64,000 bases of DNA from Streptomyces rubiginosohelvolus (GTDB lineage: Bacteria > Actinomycetota > Actinomycetes > Streptomycetales > Streptomycetaceae): positions 266,818 through 330,817 of the forward strand of contig NZ_BMTW01000007.1 of assembly GCF_014649875.1 (NCBI RefSeq), written 5' to 3'. The notes below the pieces were generated by a model. The model did not search any database. It was not told where the DNA came from and saw only the letters and a list, made by a program, of their open reading frames with translations. The position numbers and the translations under genes were made by a program. The first letter of the stretch is position 1, and every line of letters starts with the position of its first letter. Of the stretch, positions 24,816-33,272 are shown piece after piece.

Positions 24816-26414
24816 TCAGGCGCTGGGCCGGTTGAGCTCCCAGAGCTGGAGCTCGGAGGTGGCGCTGACGGAGCGCTCCACTCCGGCGATCCCGTCGCGG
24901 GAGGCGATGTACTGCTTGCCCTGCCAGATCGGGAGCACCGGAACGTCGGTGGCGACGATGTCCTGGAGCTTCTCGTAGGTGGCGGCGGCCGCGGTGCGGT
25001 CGGCCTCGCGGCGGGACTGCGGGATGAGGACCTTCTCCGCCTCGGGCGACCGGTAGGGCGAGTTGAGGAAGTTGTTGGCGTCCAGGAAGGGCGCGGTGTA
25101 GTTGTCCGGGTCCGGGAAGTCGGGGAACCAGCCCATGCCGTAGGCCGCGTAGTCGCCGCGCTTCTGCTCGGGGCGGTACTTCGACCACTCCTTGCCCTGG
25201 ACGGAGACCTCGAAGAGGCCCGAGCTGTTCAGCTGCTGCTGGATCGCCTTGAACTCGGCGGCGGTGGCCGGGCCGTAGTGGTCGTTGGTGTAGTGCAGGG
25301 TGAACTTCACCGGCGTCTTGATCCCGGCGTCGCGGAGGATCGCCGCGGCCTTGGCGGTGCTGGGCTCGCCGTACTTGTTGAAGAAGGCGTTGGTGTGCCC
25401 GGCGATGCTGGACGGGATCAGCGAGTAGAGCGGTTCGGCGGTGGTGCCGTACACCTTGCCCGCGATCTGGCCCCGGTCGATGATCTGCGCCATGGCCTGC
25501 CGGACGGGCTTGTCGACCACGGGGTTCTTGGTGTTGAACCCGAGGTAGCTGATGGCCAGTCCGGGCAGTTCGGTGAGCTCGATGCCTTCCTTCGGCTCCA
25601 CGAGCATGTCGTGGGCCTGCTCGGGCGACATGGCCCGGGTCATCAGGTGGATCTTCTCCTCGTCGAGCGCCTTGCCCATGGCCTCGGCGTCGGGGAAGAG
25701 GTCCATCTCGACCTTGTCGTTGAGCACCTTCAGCTCACCCTTGTACGAGGGGTTCTTCTCGAAGGCGATCTTGACGACCCGGCCGTCCTCGACCTGGGGC
25801 TTCATGGTGTACGGGCCGGAGCCGTCGACCTGGAACCCGGTGCGTGCCTCGTTCGCCGGGTACTGCGCCTTCGGGACGATGCCGGCGGCGGGGGTGGCGA
25901 GCTTGTACGGGAAGGTCGCGTCGGGCGTGTTCAGGTGGAAGATCACCTGGTCCTCGCCCTTGGTCTCGATCATGTCGATGTTGGCGAGCAGGCCGACCGG
26001 GCCGCTGTCCGAGTCGATGTCGATGACGCGCTGGATGGAGTGCTTCACGTCCTCGGCGGTGACGGGCGTCCCGTCGGCGAAGGTGAGGCCCGCCCGCAGG
26101 GTGCAGCGGTAGCTCTCGTTCGCGGTGTCGGTGAAGGTGCAGCTGCGGGCGGCCTCGGGGACGGGCTCTCCGCCGCCGTTGGGCACCGTGGTCAGGGTCT
26201 GCACGGTCTGCCGCAGGACGTTCCAGACGCCCGCCTCGTAGCCGATGGCCGGGTCGAGCGGCGCGGGGTTCGCCTTGGAGGCCACGAGCTGGTCCGTGGT
26301 GCCGACGACGATGGCCCCTTTGCCACCGGCGCCGCTGTCCGTGCTGCCGCAGGCGGCGAGCACGGGGGCGAGCAGGCCGACGACGGCCGGCAGCACCAGG
26401 GTCTTGCGGTTCAT
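24816..26414 (-). CDS. ABC transporter family 5 (oligopeptide-type) solute-binding lipoprotein
   Basis: 532 aa. Lipoprotein signal MNRKTLVLPAVVGLLAPVLAAC (cysteine about residue 22) followed by a GSTDSGAGG linker. The chain is a family 5 binding protein (DppA/OppA type): GLTFADGTPVTAEDVKHSIQRV (about 125-146) is its signature, and WFPDFPDPDNYTAPFLD lies near residue 420. ATG 26414 has GGGAG upstream. No permease or ATPase gene is adjacent, so it must use a transporter encoded elsewhere or act as a signal/binding protein. The 305-nt gap upstream (26415-26719) holds its promoter region; I see no gene or clear operator there. Confidence 0.92.
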   Translation of the reverse strand: MNRKTLVLPAVVGLLAPVLAACGSTDSGAGGKGAIVVGTTDQLVASKANPAPLDPAIGYEAGVWNVLRQTVQTLTTVPNGGGEPVPEAARSCTFTDTANESYRCTLRAGLTFADGTPVTAEDVKHSIQRVIDIDSDSGPVGLLANIDMIETKGEDQVIFHLNTPDATFPYKLATPAAGIVPKAQYPANEARTGFQVDGSGPYTMKPQVEDGRVVKIAFEKNPSYKGELKVLNDKVEMDLFPDAEAMGKALDEEKIHLMTRAMSPEQAHDMLVEPKEGIELTELPGLAISYLGFNTKNPVVDKPVRQAMAQIIDRGQIAGKVYGTTAEPLYSLIPSSIAGHTNAFFNKYGEPSTAKAAAILRDAGIKTPVKFTLHYTNDHYGPATAAEFKAIQQQLNSSGLFEVSVQGKEWSKYRPEQKRGDYAAYGMGWFPDFPDPDNYTAPFLDANNFLNSPYRSPEAEKVLIPQSRREADRTAAAATYEKLQDIVATDVPVLPIWQGKQYIASRDGIAGVERSVSATSELQLWELNRPSA

Positions 26415-26719
26415 CTGGACGTTCTCCCTCATCCCGGCAGGTGAGGAATCCAAGTTAGTAGCCGTGGGTGAGCCCTCCGACCGCCCGACGAACGGTCCGC
26501 GCTCCCCCGGTCACCAGCGAGGCGGACATACGATCATCATCTCGGACAGCTCACCCGTTTCGGCGGAGCACCGAGGACTCGCGAGTGAGCAAGGTCACCC
26601 GTCCGACCTCTTCACAGAATCACCCGGCGACTGATCCACATCCACGGAACACTGCCGGAAAACACACGGAGGGGAGCAGGAAATCCACCGTTCGTTCACA
26701 AGTTCGCGCTCGTACCCGC

Positions 26720-27430
26720 TCAGCCGGTCCCGCTCGATCCGGTGATCAGCCCGCGCAGGAAGGCGAGGTCGACCTCCTCGAGGGAGCCGACGACCACGCG
26801 TCCGGCCGCCGGGGCGATGGGGGCGACGGACGGCACGGCGACGACCCGGCAGCCGGCGGCCTCGGCGGCGGCCACACCCGTCGCGGTGTCCTCGATGACC
26901 GCGCAGCGCCAGGGGTCGGCGCCGAAGCCCGCGGCGGCGGTGAGGTAGGGCTCGGGGTGCGGCTTGGTCCGGGCGACCTCGTCCCCGGCTACCGTGAGCG
27001 CGAAGTGGTGACGGCCCACGGATTCCAGCACCCGGTCGATGATCCGGCGGTGGGAGGCCGAGACGAGTGCGGTGGGCACCTCGTACACGGCCAGCTCGGC
27101 GAGCAGCCGCTCGGCACCCGGCATCAGCGGCACGCCCCGGCTGATGCGGTTCTCGAATCCGTCGTTGAGCAGCACGGTCAGCTCGTCCAGCCGGATGTCG
27201 GCGCCGGTGACGTCGATGAGGTAGCCGGCGCTGCGGGACATCGGGCCGCCGACGACCACGTCCCGCCAGGACTCCTCCAGGCGGTGTCCGAGACCGGCGA
27301 AGACCTCCTTCTCGACGTCCCACCAGAAACCCTCGGTATCGACCAGGGTTCCGTCCATGTCGAGAAGGACCGCCTGCAGGGCGGCCTCTTCGGCCGTGCG
27401 GGTCAAGGACGCGGGGACCGTACTGGTCAT
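26720..27430 (-). CDS. HAD-superfamily phosphatase/phosphomutase
   Basis: 236 aa, start ATG 27430 after GGAAGGTG. Motif I VLLDMDGTLVDTE (nucleophile and acid Asp about residues 24-26), motif II ALVSASHR, motif III K in ARTKPHPEPYL, and motif IV CAVIEDTATGV. A helical cap between motifs I and II places it in the beta-phosphoglucomutase/GPH subfamily (HAD-IA). The substrate is a small phosphoester, not readable. It lies after metH on the same strand but behind a terminator, so it is likely its own unit. Confidence 0.9.
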   Translation of the reverse strand: MTSTVPASLTRTAEEAALQAVLLDMDGTLVDTEGFWWDVEKEVFAGLGHRLEESWRDVVVGGPMSRSAGYLIDVTGADIRLDELTVLLNDGFENRISRGVPLMPGAERLLAELAVYEVPTALVSASHRRIIDRVLESVGRHHFALTVAGDEVARTKPHPEPYLTAAAGFGADPWRCAVIEDTATGVAAAEAAGCRVVAVPSVAPIAPAAGRVVVGSLEEVDLAFLRGLITGSSGTG

Positions 27431-27457
27431 CCGGCACACCTTCCGTAAGGGACGAGA

Positions 27458-27498
27458 AGGCCGGCCGCCATTCCCAGAAGTGGGAGGGCGACCGGCCT
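27458..27498 (-). terminator. Terminator of metH
   Basis: Imperfect 18-bp stem: 27458-27476 pairs with 27481-27498 (AGGCCGG..CCGGCCT outermost), loop GAAG. It begins 77 nt downstream of the metH stop codon. Confidence 0.7.
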
Positions 27499-27574
27499 GC
27501 GCTGGACCGACCAGTGTACGACGTGTCGCCCCGCGGTGCGCGGCAAGCGCGCGAGCGCGGGGCGAGGGGGTGTC

Positions 27575-30500
27575 CTACCGGGCGTTGAAGTACTTCGCCT
27601 CGGGGTGGTGGATGACGATGGCGTCGGTGGACTGCTCCGGGTGGAGCTGGAACTCCTCGGAGAGGTGCACGCCGATCCGCTCCGGCTGGAGCAGGTCGGC
27701 GATCTTGGCCCGGTCCTCCAGGTCCGGGCACGCCCCGTAACCGAGCGAGAACCGCGCGCCGCGGTACTTCAGCGCGAACATGTCCTCGACGTCCTCGGGG
27801 TCCTCCCCGGCGAAGCCGAGCTCGCTGCGGACCCGGGCGTGCCAGTACTCGGCGAGGGCCTCCGCGAGCTGGACGGAGAGGCCGTGCAGCTCCAGGTAGT
27901 CGCGGTAGGAGTTGGCGGCGAACAGCTCGGCGGTGGCCTCGCCGATCCGGGAGCCGACGGTGACGATCTGGAGGCCGATGACGTCGGTCTCGCCGGACTC
28001 CTCGGGGCGGAAGAAGTCGGCGAGGCAGAGGCGGCGGCCGCGGCGCTGGCGCGGGAAGGTGAAGCGGGTGCGCTCGGAGCCGTCCTCGTGGAGGAGGATC
28101 AGGTCCTCGCCCTTGGAGACGCAGGGGAAGTAGCCGTAGACGACGGCCGCCTCCAGGAGGTTGTTGGACTGGAGGTGGTCGAGCCAGCCGCGCAGGTGCG
28201 GGCGTCCCTCGGTCTCCACCAGCTCCTCGTACGTCGGTCCGTCGCCGGTCCTGGCCTGCTTGAGGCCCCACTGGCCCTTGAACAGGGCGCCCTCGTCGAG
28301 CCAGGAGGCGTAGTCCTTGAGCGGGATGCCCTTGATGACCCGGGTGCCGCGGAAGGGCGGCTCGGGGATCGGGTTGGTGATGGAGACGTCGGAGCGCACC
28401 GAACCCTCGGGCTCCTCGACCTCCAGCACCGCCGTCACGTCCTTCTTGGGGACCCGGCGCTGCTTCAGCTCGGGCAGGGCCGCGCCCGGCACTCCGCGCT
28501 TGACGCCGATGAGGGCGTCCATGAGGCGCAGCCCCTCGAAGGCGTCGCGGGCGTAGCGGACCTCGCCCTCGTAGATCTCGTGCAGGTCCTGCTCGACGTA
28601 GGCCCGGGTCAGCGCGGCGCCGCCGAGGATGACCGGGAAGTCAGCGGCCATCTTGCGCTGGTTGAGCTCCTGGAGGTTCTCCTTCATGATCACGGTCGAC
28701 TTCACCAGGAGACCGGACATGCCGATGACGTCGGCGCGGTGCTCCTCGGCGGCTTCCAGGATCGCGGAGACGGGCTGCTTGATGCCGAGGTTGACGACGT
28801 TGTAGCCGTTGTTGGAGAGGATGATGTCGACGAGGTTCTTGCCGATGTCGTGGACGTCGCCGCGGACGGTGGCGAGCACGATGGTGCCCTTGCCCTCATC
28901 GTCGGACTTCTCCATGTGCGGCTCCAGGTGGGCCACCGCGCTCTTCATGACCTCGGCGGACTGGAGGACGAACGGCAGCTGCATCTGGCCGGAGCCGAAC
29001 AGCTCGCCGACGACCTTCATGCCTTCCAGCAGCGTGTTGTTGACGATGTCGAGGGCCGGGGTGTCCTGGAGGGCCTCGTCGAGGTCGGCTTCCAGGCCGT
29101 TCTTCTCGCCGTCGATGATGCGGCGCTGGAGCCGCTCGTCCAGCGGGAGGGCCATCAGCTCCTCGGCCTTGCCCGCCTTCATCGACTTCATGTTGACGCC
29201 CTCGAACAGCTCCATGAGCTTCTGGAGGGGGTCGTAGCCCTCGGCGCGGCGGTCGTAGATCAGGTCGAGGGCGACCTTGACCTGCTCCTCCTCCAGCCGG
29301 GCGATCGGCAGGATCTTCGAGGCGTGCACGATCGCGGAGTCCAGGCCCGCCTTGACGCACTCGTCGAGGAAGACGGAGTTCAGCACGACACGGGCGGCCG
29401 GGTTGAGGCCGAAGGAGATGTTGGAGAGGCCCAGCGTGGTCTGGACGTCGGGGTGGCGCTGCTTCAGCTCGCGGATGGCCCCGATGGTGGCGATGCCGTC
29501 GCCGCGGGACTCCTCCTGGCCGGTGCAGATGGTGAAGGTCAGGGTGTCGATGAGGATGTCCGACTCGCGGATGCCCCAGTTGGTGGTCAGGTCCTCGATC
29601 AGCCGCTCGGCGATGGCGACCTTGTGCTCGATCGTGCGGGCCTGGCCCTCCTCGTCGATCGTCAGGGCGATCAGGGCGGCGCCGTGCTCGGCGGCCAGGG
29701 CGCTGACCTGCGCGAAGCGGGACTCGGGGCCGTCGCCGTCCTCGAAGTTCACCGAGTTCAGCACGGCCCGGCCGCCGAGCTTCTCCAGCCCGGCGCGCAG
29801 GACGGGCAGCTCGGTGGAGTCCAGCACGATCGGCAGGGTGGAGGCGGTCGCGAAGCGGCCGGCCAGCTCGGTCATGTCGGCGACGCCGTCGCGGCCCACG
29901 TAGTCGACGCAGAGGTCGAGCATGTGCGCGCCCTCGCGGATCTGGTCGCGGGCCATCTCCACGCAGTCGTCCCAGCGGGCCTCCAGCATGGCCTCGCGGA
30001 ACTTCTTGGAGCCGTTGGCGTTGGTGCGCTCCCCGATGGCCAGGTAGGCGGTGTCCTGGCGGAAGGGGATGTGCTGGTAGAGGGAGGCGGCACCGGGCTC
30101 GGGGCGCGGGTCGCGCTCGGTCGGGGTCAGCTCGCGGGCCCGCTCGACGACGACCCGCAGGTGCTCGGGGGTCGTACCGCAGCAGCCGCCGATGAGGGAG
30201 AGGCCGTAGTCCCGGACGAAGAGCTCCTGGGAGTCGGCGAGACCCTCGGGGCCGAGCGGGAAGTGCGCGCCGTCCTTGGTCAGGACGGGCAGGCCGGCGT
30301 TGGGCATGCACATCAGGGGCGTACGGGAGTGGCGGGCGAGGTAGCGCAGGTGCTCGCTCATCTCGTCCGGGCCGGTCGAGCAGTTCAGCCCGATCAGGTC
30401 GATGCCCAGCGGCTCCAGGGCGGTCAGGGCCGCGCCGATCTCGGAGCCGAGGAGCATGACGCCCGTGGTCTCGAAGGCGAGGGAGCAGATCAGCGGCACC

Positions 30501-31090
30501 TGGAGGCCGAGGGCGTCCATCGCGCGGCGGGCGCCGATGATGCTGGCCTTGGTCTGCAGGAGGTCCTGGGTGGTCTCGACGATCAGCGCGTCGGAGCCGC
30601 CCGCGAGGAGGCCCTCGGCGTTCTGCTGGTAGCCGTCGCGCAGGATGTCGTACGTGGTGTGGCCGAGCGAGGGCAGCTTGGTGCCGGGGCCGATCGAGCC
30701 GAGGACCCAGCGCTGGCGGCCGTCCTTGGCGCCGAACTCGTCGGCGACCTCGCGGGCGATCCGGGCGCCGGACTCGGAGAGCTCGAAGATCCGGTCGGCG
30801 ATCTCGTACTCGTTGGCGGCGGAGTGGTTCGCGCCGAAGGTGTTGGTCTCGACGCAGTCGACGCCGACCGCGAAGTACTCCTCGTGGACCGAGCGCACGA
30901 TGTCGGGCCGGGTGATGTTGAGGATCTCGTTGCAGCCTTCGAGGTTCTCGAAGTCCTCCAGCGTGGGGTCCTGTGCCTGGAGCATGGTGCCCATCGCCCC
31001 GTCGGCCACCACCACGCGGGTGGCGAGTGCCTCTCGGAGTGCTTCTGCGCGGGTCCGGCTGTCGGCGGCGGATGTCGGCAACGAGGCCAT
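27575..31090 (-). CDS. metH: Cobalamin-dependent methionine synthase MetH
   Basis: 1171 aa. Transfers the methyl group from 5-methyltetrahydrofolate to homocysteine. ATG 31090 with GGGAGATCATCC upstream. Domains in order: homocysteine-binding barrel (residues about 1-320; zinc cysteines in GLNCSTGPDEM and IGGCCGTTPEH), pterin barrel (about 340-620; GERTNANGSKKF), B12-binding helical and Rossmann module (about 640-880; DVHDIGKNL supplies the cobalt-ligand histidine, GLNLG-like VVNLGIKQP), and the SAM activation domain (about 900-1171; GYGACPDLEDRAKIADLL). No cobalamin riboswitch is evident in the 240-nt gap to gylR. Confidence 0.97.
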   Translation of the reverse strand: MASLPTSAADSRTRAEALREALATRVVVADGAMGTMLQAQDPTLEDFENLEGCNEILNITRPDIVRSVHEEYFAVGVDCVETNTFGANHSAANEYEIADRIFELSESGARIAREVADEFGAKDGRQRWVLGSIGPGTKLPSLGHTTYDILRDGYQQNAEGLLAGGSDALIVETTQDLLQTKASIIGARRAMDALGLQVPLICSLAFETTGVMLLGSEIGAALTALEPLGIDLIGLNCSTGPDEMSEHLRYLARHSRTPLMCMPNAGLPVLTKDGAHFPLGPEGLADSQELFVRDYGLSLIGGCCGTTPEHLRVVVERARELTPTERDPRPEPGAASLYQHIPFRQDTAYLAIGERTNANGSKKFREAMLEARWDDCVEMARDQIREGAHMLDLCVDYVGRDGVADMTELAGRFATASTLPIVLDSTELPVLRAGLEKLGGRAVLNSVNFEDGDGPESRFAQVSALAAEHGAALIALTIDEEGQARTIEHKVAIAERLIEDLTTNWGIRESDILIDTLTFTICTGQEESRGDGIATIGAIRELKQRHPDVQTTLGLSNISFGLNPAARVVLNSVFLDECVKAGLDSAIVHASKILPIARLEEEQVKVALDLIYDRRAEGYDPLQKLMELFEGVNMKSMKAGKAEELMALPLDERLQRRIIDGEKNGLEADLDEALQDTPALDIVNNTLLEGMKVVGELFGSGQMQLPFVLQSAEVMKSAVAHLEPHMEKSDDEGKGTIVLATVRGDVHDIGKNLVDIILSNNGYNVVNLGIKQPVSAILEAAEEHRADVIGMSGLLVKSTVIMKENLQELNQRKMAADFPVILGGAALTRAYVEQDLHEIYEGEVRYARDAFEGLRLMDALIGVKRGVPGAALPELKQRRVPKKDVTAVLEVEEPEGSVRSDVSITNPIPEPPFRGTRVIKGIPLKDYASWLDEGALFKGQWGLKQARTGDGPTYEELVETEGRPHLRGWLDHLQSNNLLEAAVVYGYFPCVSKGEDLILLHEDGSERTRFTFPRQRRGRRLCLADFFRPEESGETDVIGLQIVTVGSRIGEATAELFAANSYRDYLELHGLSVQLAEALAEYWHARVRSELGFAGEDPEDVEDMFALKYRGARFSLGYGACPDLEDRAKIADLLQPERIGVHLSEEFQLHPEQSTDAIVIHHPEAKYFNAR

Positions 31091-31270
31091 GGATGATCTC
31101 CCAGGGATGCGACGGCTGTCGGCTTTGCGTCCTTCTTGGGGAAGGCGCACTCCGTCAGCGTAGCCGGACACCTCGACGCGTGGTCGGTTCGTCCATGAGG
31201 CGGACTGCATGCTGTGCGGGTGCGGGCGCGCCGGGCAACCGGGAGGAGACTTTCCCCGGAGTCCGGCACA

Positions 31271-31307
31271 GGTCGGCATCGACCGATAGTGTTCAGCATT
31301 GTCGAAC
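31271..31307. promoter_or_regulatory. Candidate GylR operator(s) upstream of gylR
   Basis: GTTCAGCATTGTCGAAC at 31291-31307 is an imperfect palindrome (GTTCxxCA/TGxxGAAC). Its last 12 bases recur exactly before glpF. A shorter symmetric copy, GGTCGGCATCGACC, lies at 31271-31284. Both are within 60 nt of the gylR start codon, fitting autoregulation. Confidence 0.65.
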
Positions 31308-31329
31308 CGAGGTGGAGGAGTACGGCGCG

Positions 31330-32094
31330 ATGGCCAAGAACATCCAGTCGCTGGAGCGGGCGGCCGCGATGCTGCGTCTGCTGGCGGGCGGCGAGCGCCG
31401 GCTCGGGCTCTCCGACATCGCCTCCTCGCTGGGGCTGGCCAAGGGCACCGCGCACGGCATTCTGCGCACCCTTCAGCTGGAGGGCTTCGTCGAGCAGGAC
31501 GCGGCGTCGGGCCGCTATCAGCTGGGCGCGGAGTTGCTGCGGCTCGGCAACAGCTATCTGGACGTGCACGAGCTGCGGGCGCGCGCCCTGGTCTGGACGG
31601 ACGACCTGGCCCGCTCCAGCGGCGAGAGCGTCCACCTCGGGGTGCTGCACCAGCACGGCGTGCTGATCGTCCACCACGTCTTCCGGCCCGACGACAGCCG
31701 CCAGGTGCTGGAGGTGGGGGCGATGCAGCCGCTGCACTCCACGGCGCTGGGGAAGGTGCTGTCCGCGTACGACCCGGTGGCCCACAGCGAGGTCATGGAG
31801 GCGGAGCGCCGCTCCTTCACCGGGCGCACCGTCACCGAGGCCGACGCGTTCGAGTCGATGCTCGACCTGATCCGCGCCCAGGGCTGGGCAGCCGACGCCG
31901 AGGAGACCTGGGAGGGCGTCGCCGCCGTGGCCGCCCCCGTGCACGACCGGCGCAGGATGCCGGTGGGCGCGGTCGCCGTGACCGGCGCGGTGGAGCGCGT
32001 GGCCCCGGGCGGCACGCTGCGCCCCGAGCTGATCGCGGCCGTGCGGGACTGCGCCCGGGCGGTCTCCCGGGACCTGGGCGCCGGGCGCTTCTGA
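31330..32094 (+). CDS. gylR: IclR-family glycerol operon regulator GylR
   Basis: 254 aa. Represses the gyl genes and itself in the absence of glycerol or glycerol-3-phosphate in Streptomyces. ATG 31330 (MAKNIQSLERAAAML) with GGAGGAG upstream. N-terminal winged helix (residues about 6-65: GLSDIASSLGLAKGTAHGILR) and a C-terminal IclR effector domain (about 75-254: LHSTALGKVLSAYDP..GVAAVAAPVHD). Followed after 347 nt by glpF-glpK-glpD. Candidate operators lie before both gylR and glpF. Confidence 0.96.
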   Translation: MAKNIQSLERAAAMLRLLAGGERRLGLSDIASSLGLAKGTAHGILRTLQLEGFVEQDAASGRYQLGAELLRLGNSYLDVHELRARALVWTDDLARSSGESVHLGVLHQHGVLIVHHVFRPDDSRQVLEVGAMQPLHSTALGKVLSAYDPVAHSEVMEAERRSFTGRTVTEADAFESMLDLIRAQGWAADAEETWEGVAAVAAPVHDRRRMPVGAVAVTGAVERVAPGGTLRPELIAAVRDCARAVSRDLGAGRF

Positions 32095-32125
32095 GGCGCG
32101 GCCCGCCCGCTCCGGCCGGGCCCGG

Positions 32126-32167
32126 CATACCCATGCCCACACCCACACCCATGCCCATACCCATACC
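32126..32167. repeat. Seven tandem CAYRCC hexamers after gylR
   Basis: Units CATACC, CATGCC, CACACC, CACACC, CATGCC, CATACC, CATACC follow each other without a break from 32126. They lie 32 nt downstream of the gylR stop, outside any gene I support. The array is probably a slippage-prone microsatellite; no known protein site is recognised. Confidence 0.85.
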
Positions 32168-32267
32168 CACATCCGACACCGGCCGGTAACGATCCCGTCG
32201 CGCACCGAGTCGTGGACCACAGAACCCTTGACGCTTCCTTCACTTCGGGGAAACACTGCCGTTCAAC

Positions 32268-32306
32268 GGTCGGCATTGTCGAACGCCTAACGGCAATACG
32301 CGTTAG
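32268..32306 (+). promoter_or_regulatory. Candidate GylR operator and promoter region of glpFKD
   Basis: GGTCGGCATTGTCGAAC (32268-32284) matches the gylR-upstream site at 15 of 17 bases. Directly after it, CTAACG (32287-32292) faces CGTTAG (32301-32306). The leader from here to the glpF start is about 135 nt, otherwise empty of genes. Confidence 0.65.
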
Positions 32307-32441
32307 GGTGTGACAGTGCCAAGGGCCGGTCAAGCCCTTACAGATGGGCTGCCCACGCTTCGTGGATACCCATCTGGGGCGCGGAACACCGGCGGGACCG
32401 GTGATCCGCTCTCCCCTGGACGAAGGACAAAGGAGTCGCGG

Positions 32442-33233
32442 GTGTCCAGCTCCGACATTTTCATCGGCGAAACCATAGGTACCGCCGTACTCATCCTGCT
32501 CGGCGGCGGTGTCTGTGCCGCCGTCACGCTGAAGAGCTCGAAGGCCCGGAACGCGGGCTGGCTGGCCATCACCTTCGGGTGGGGCTTCGCCGTGCTGACC
32601 GGCGCCTACCTCGCCGGCGGCGTATCGGGCGCCCACCTCAACCCCGCGGTCACGGTCGGCCTGGCCATCCAGGGCGGCACGGAGTGGGGCGACGTCCCCC
32701 TCTACCTCGGTTCACAGCTGCTCGGCGCGATGATCGGCGCCCTGCTGGTCTGGGCGGTCTACTACGGCCAGTTCCACGCCCACCTGACCGACCCGGAGAT
32801 CGTCGGCACCAAGTCCACCGACGAGGGCATGGTCGACCAGACCGCCGCCCCGAAGGCGGGCCCGGTGCTCGGGATCTTCTCCACCGGTCCGGAGATCCGC
32901 AACGGCGTGCAGAACGTCGTCACCGAGATCATCGCGACGGCCGTGCTGGTCCTGGCGATCCTGACCCAGGGCCTCAACGACGGGGGCAACGGCATCGGCG
33001 TGCTCGGCGCGCTGATCACCGCCCTGGTCGTCGTCGGGATCGGCCTCTCGCTCGGCGGCCCGACCGGCTACGCCATCAACCCGGTCCGCGACCTCGGTCC
33101 GCGCATCGTGCACGCCCTGCTGCCGCTGCCGAACAAGGGTGGTTCGGACTGGGGCTACGCGTGGGTACCCATCGTGGGTCCGCTCGTCGGCGGCGCACTC
33201 GCCGGCGGGCTCTACAACCTCGCCTTCGCCTAG
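32442..33233 (+). CDS. glpF: Glycerol uptake facilitator (aquaglyceroporin GlpF)
   Basis: 263-aa channel of the MIP family for passive glycerol entry. GTG 32442 (VSSSDIFIGETIGTAVLILLGG) follows AAAGGAG. Six membrane helices plus two half-helices. First pore motif SGAHLNPAVT (about residues 62-71), second GYAINPVRDLGPR (about 206-218). The second is NPV instead of the usual NPA, while the following R and D (glycerol-type selectivity) are kept. First structural gene of the glycerol operon; the family is called gylC in S. coelicolor literature. Confidence 0.95.
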   Translation: MSSSDIFIGETIGTAVLILLGGGVCAAVTLKSSKARNAGWLAITFGWGFAVLTGAYLAGGVSGAHLNPAVTVGLAIQGGTEWGDVPLYLGSQLLGAMIGALLVWAVYYGQFHAHLTDPEIVGTKSTDEGMVDQTAAPKAGPVLGIFSTGPEIRNGVQNVVTEIIATAVLVLAILTQGLNDGGNGIGVLGALITALVVVGIGLSLGGPTGYAINPVRDLGPRIVHALLPLPNKGGSDWGYAWVPIVGPLVGGALAGGLYNLAFA

Positions 33234-33272
33234 CCGCTCGCCCATCACCTCACAGACTTCCGGGAGCACACC

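Noticed and set aside
26415..26719. A small gene in the 305-nt gap between the binding protein and the HAD phosphatase
   Set aside because: No frame with a ribosome site, start codon and convincing protein; treated as promoter/intergenic DNA.
27536..31096. Very long open frame antisense to metH (and similar ones opposite arc, glpD, GH31, dop)
   Set aside because: Typical of high-GC DNA, where third-position bias keeps stops out of other frames. The opposite-strand proteins are recognisable and these are low-complexity G, A, R, D, L strings.
31091..31330. Possible riboswitch upstream of metH (GACGCAAAGCC resembles part of a cyclic-di-GMP aptamer; B12 aptamer expected)
   Set aside because: Only one strand segment matches, the partner segment with the GGCAAACC-like block is missing, and there is no B12 box. 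The interval is short and also holds the gylR promoter.
32126..32167. CAYRCC repeats as a CRISPR array
   Set aside because: Units are 6 nt without spacers and no cas gene is present.
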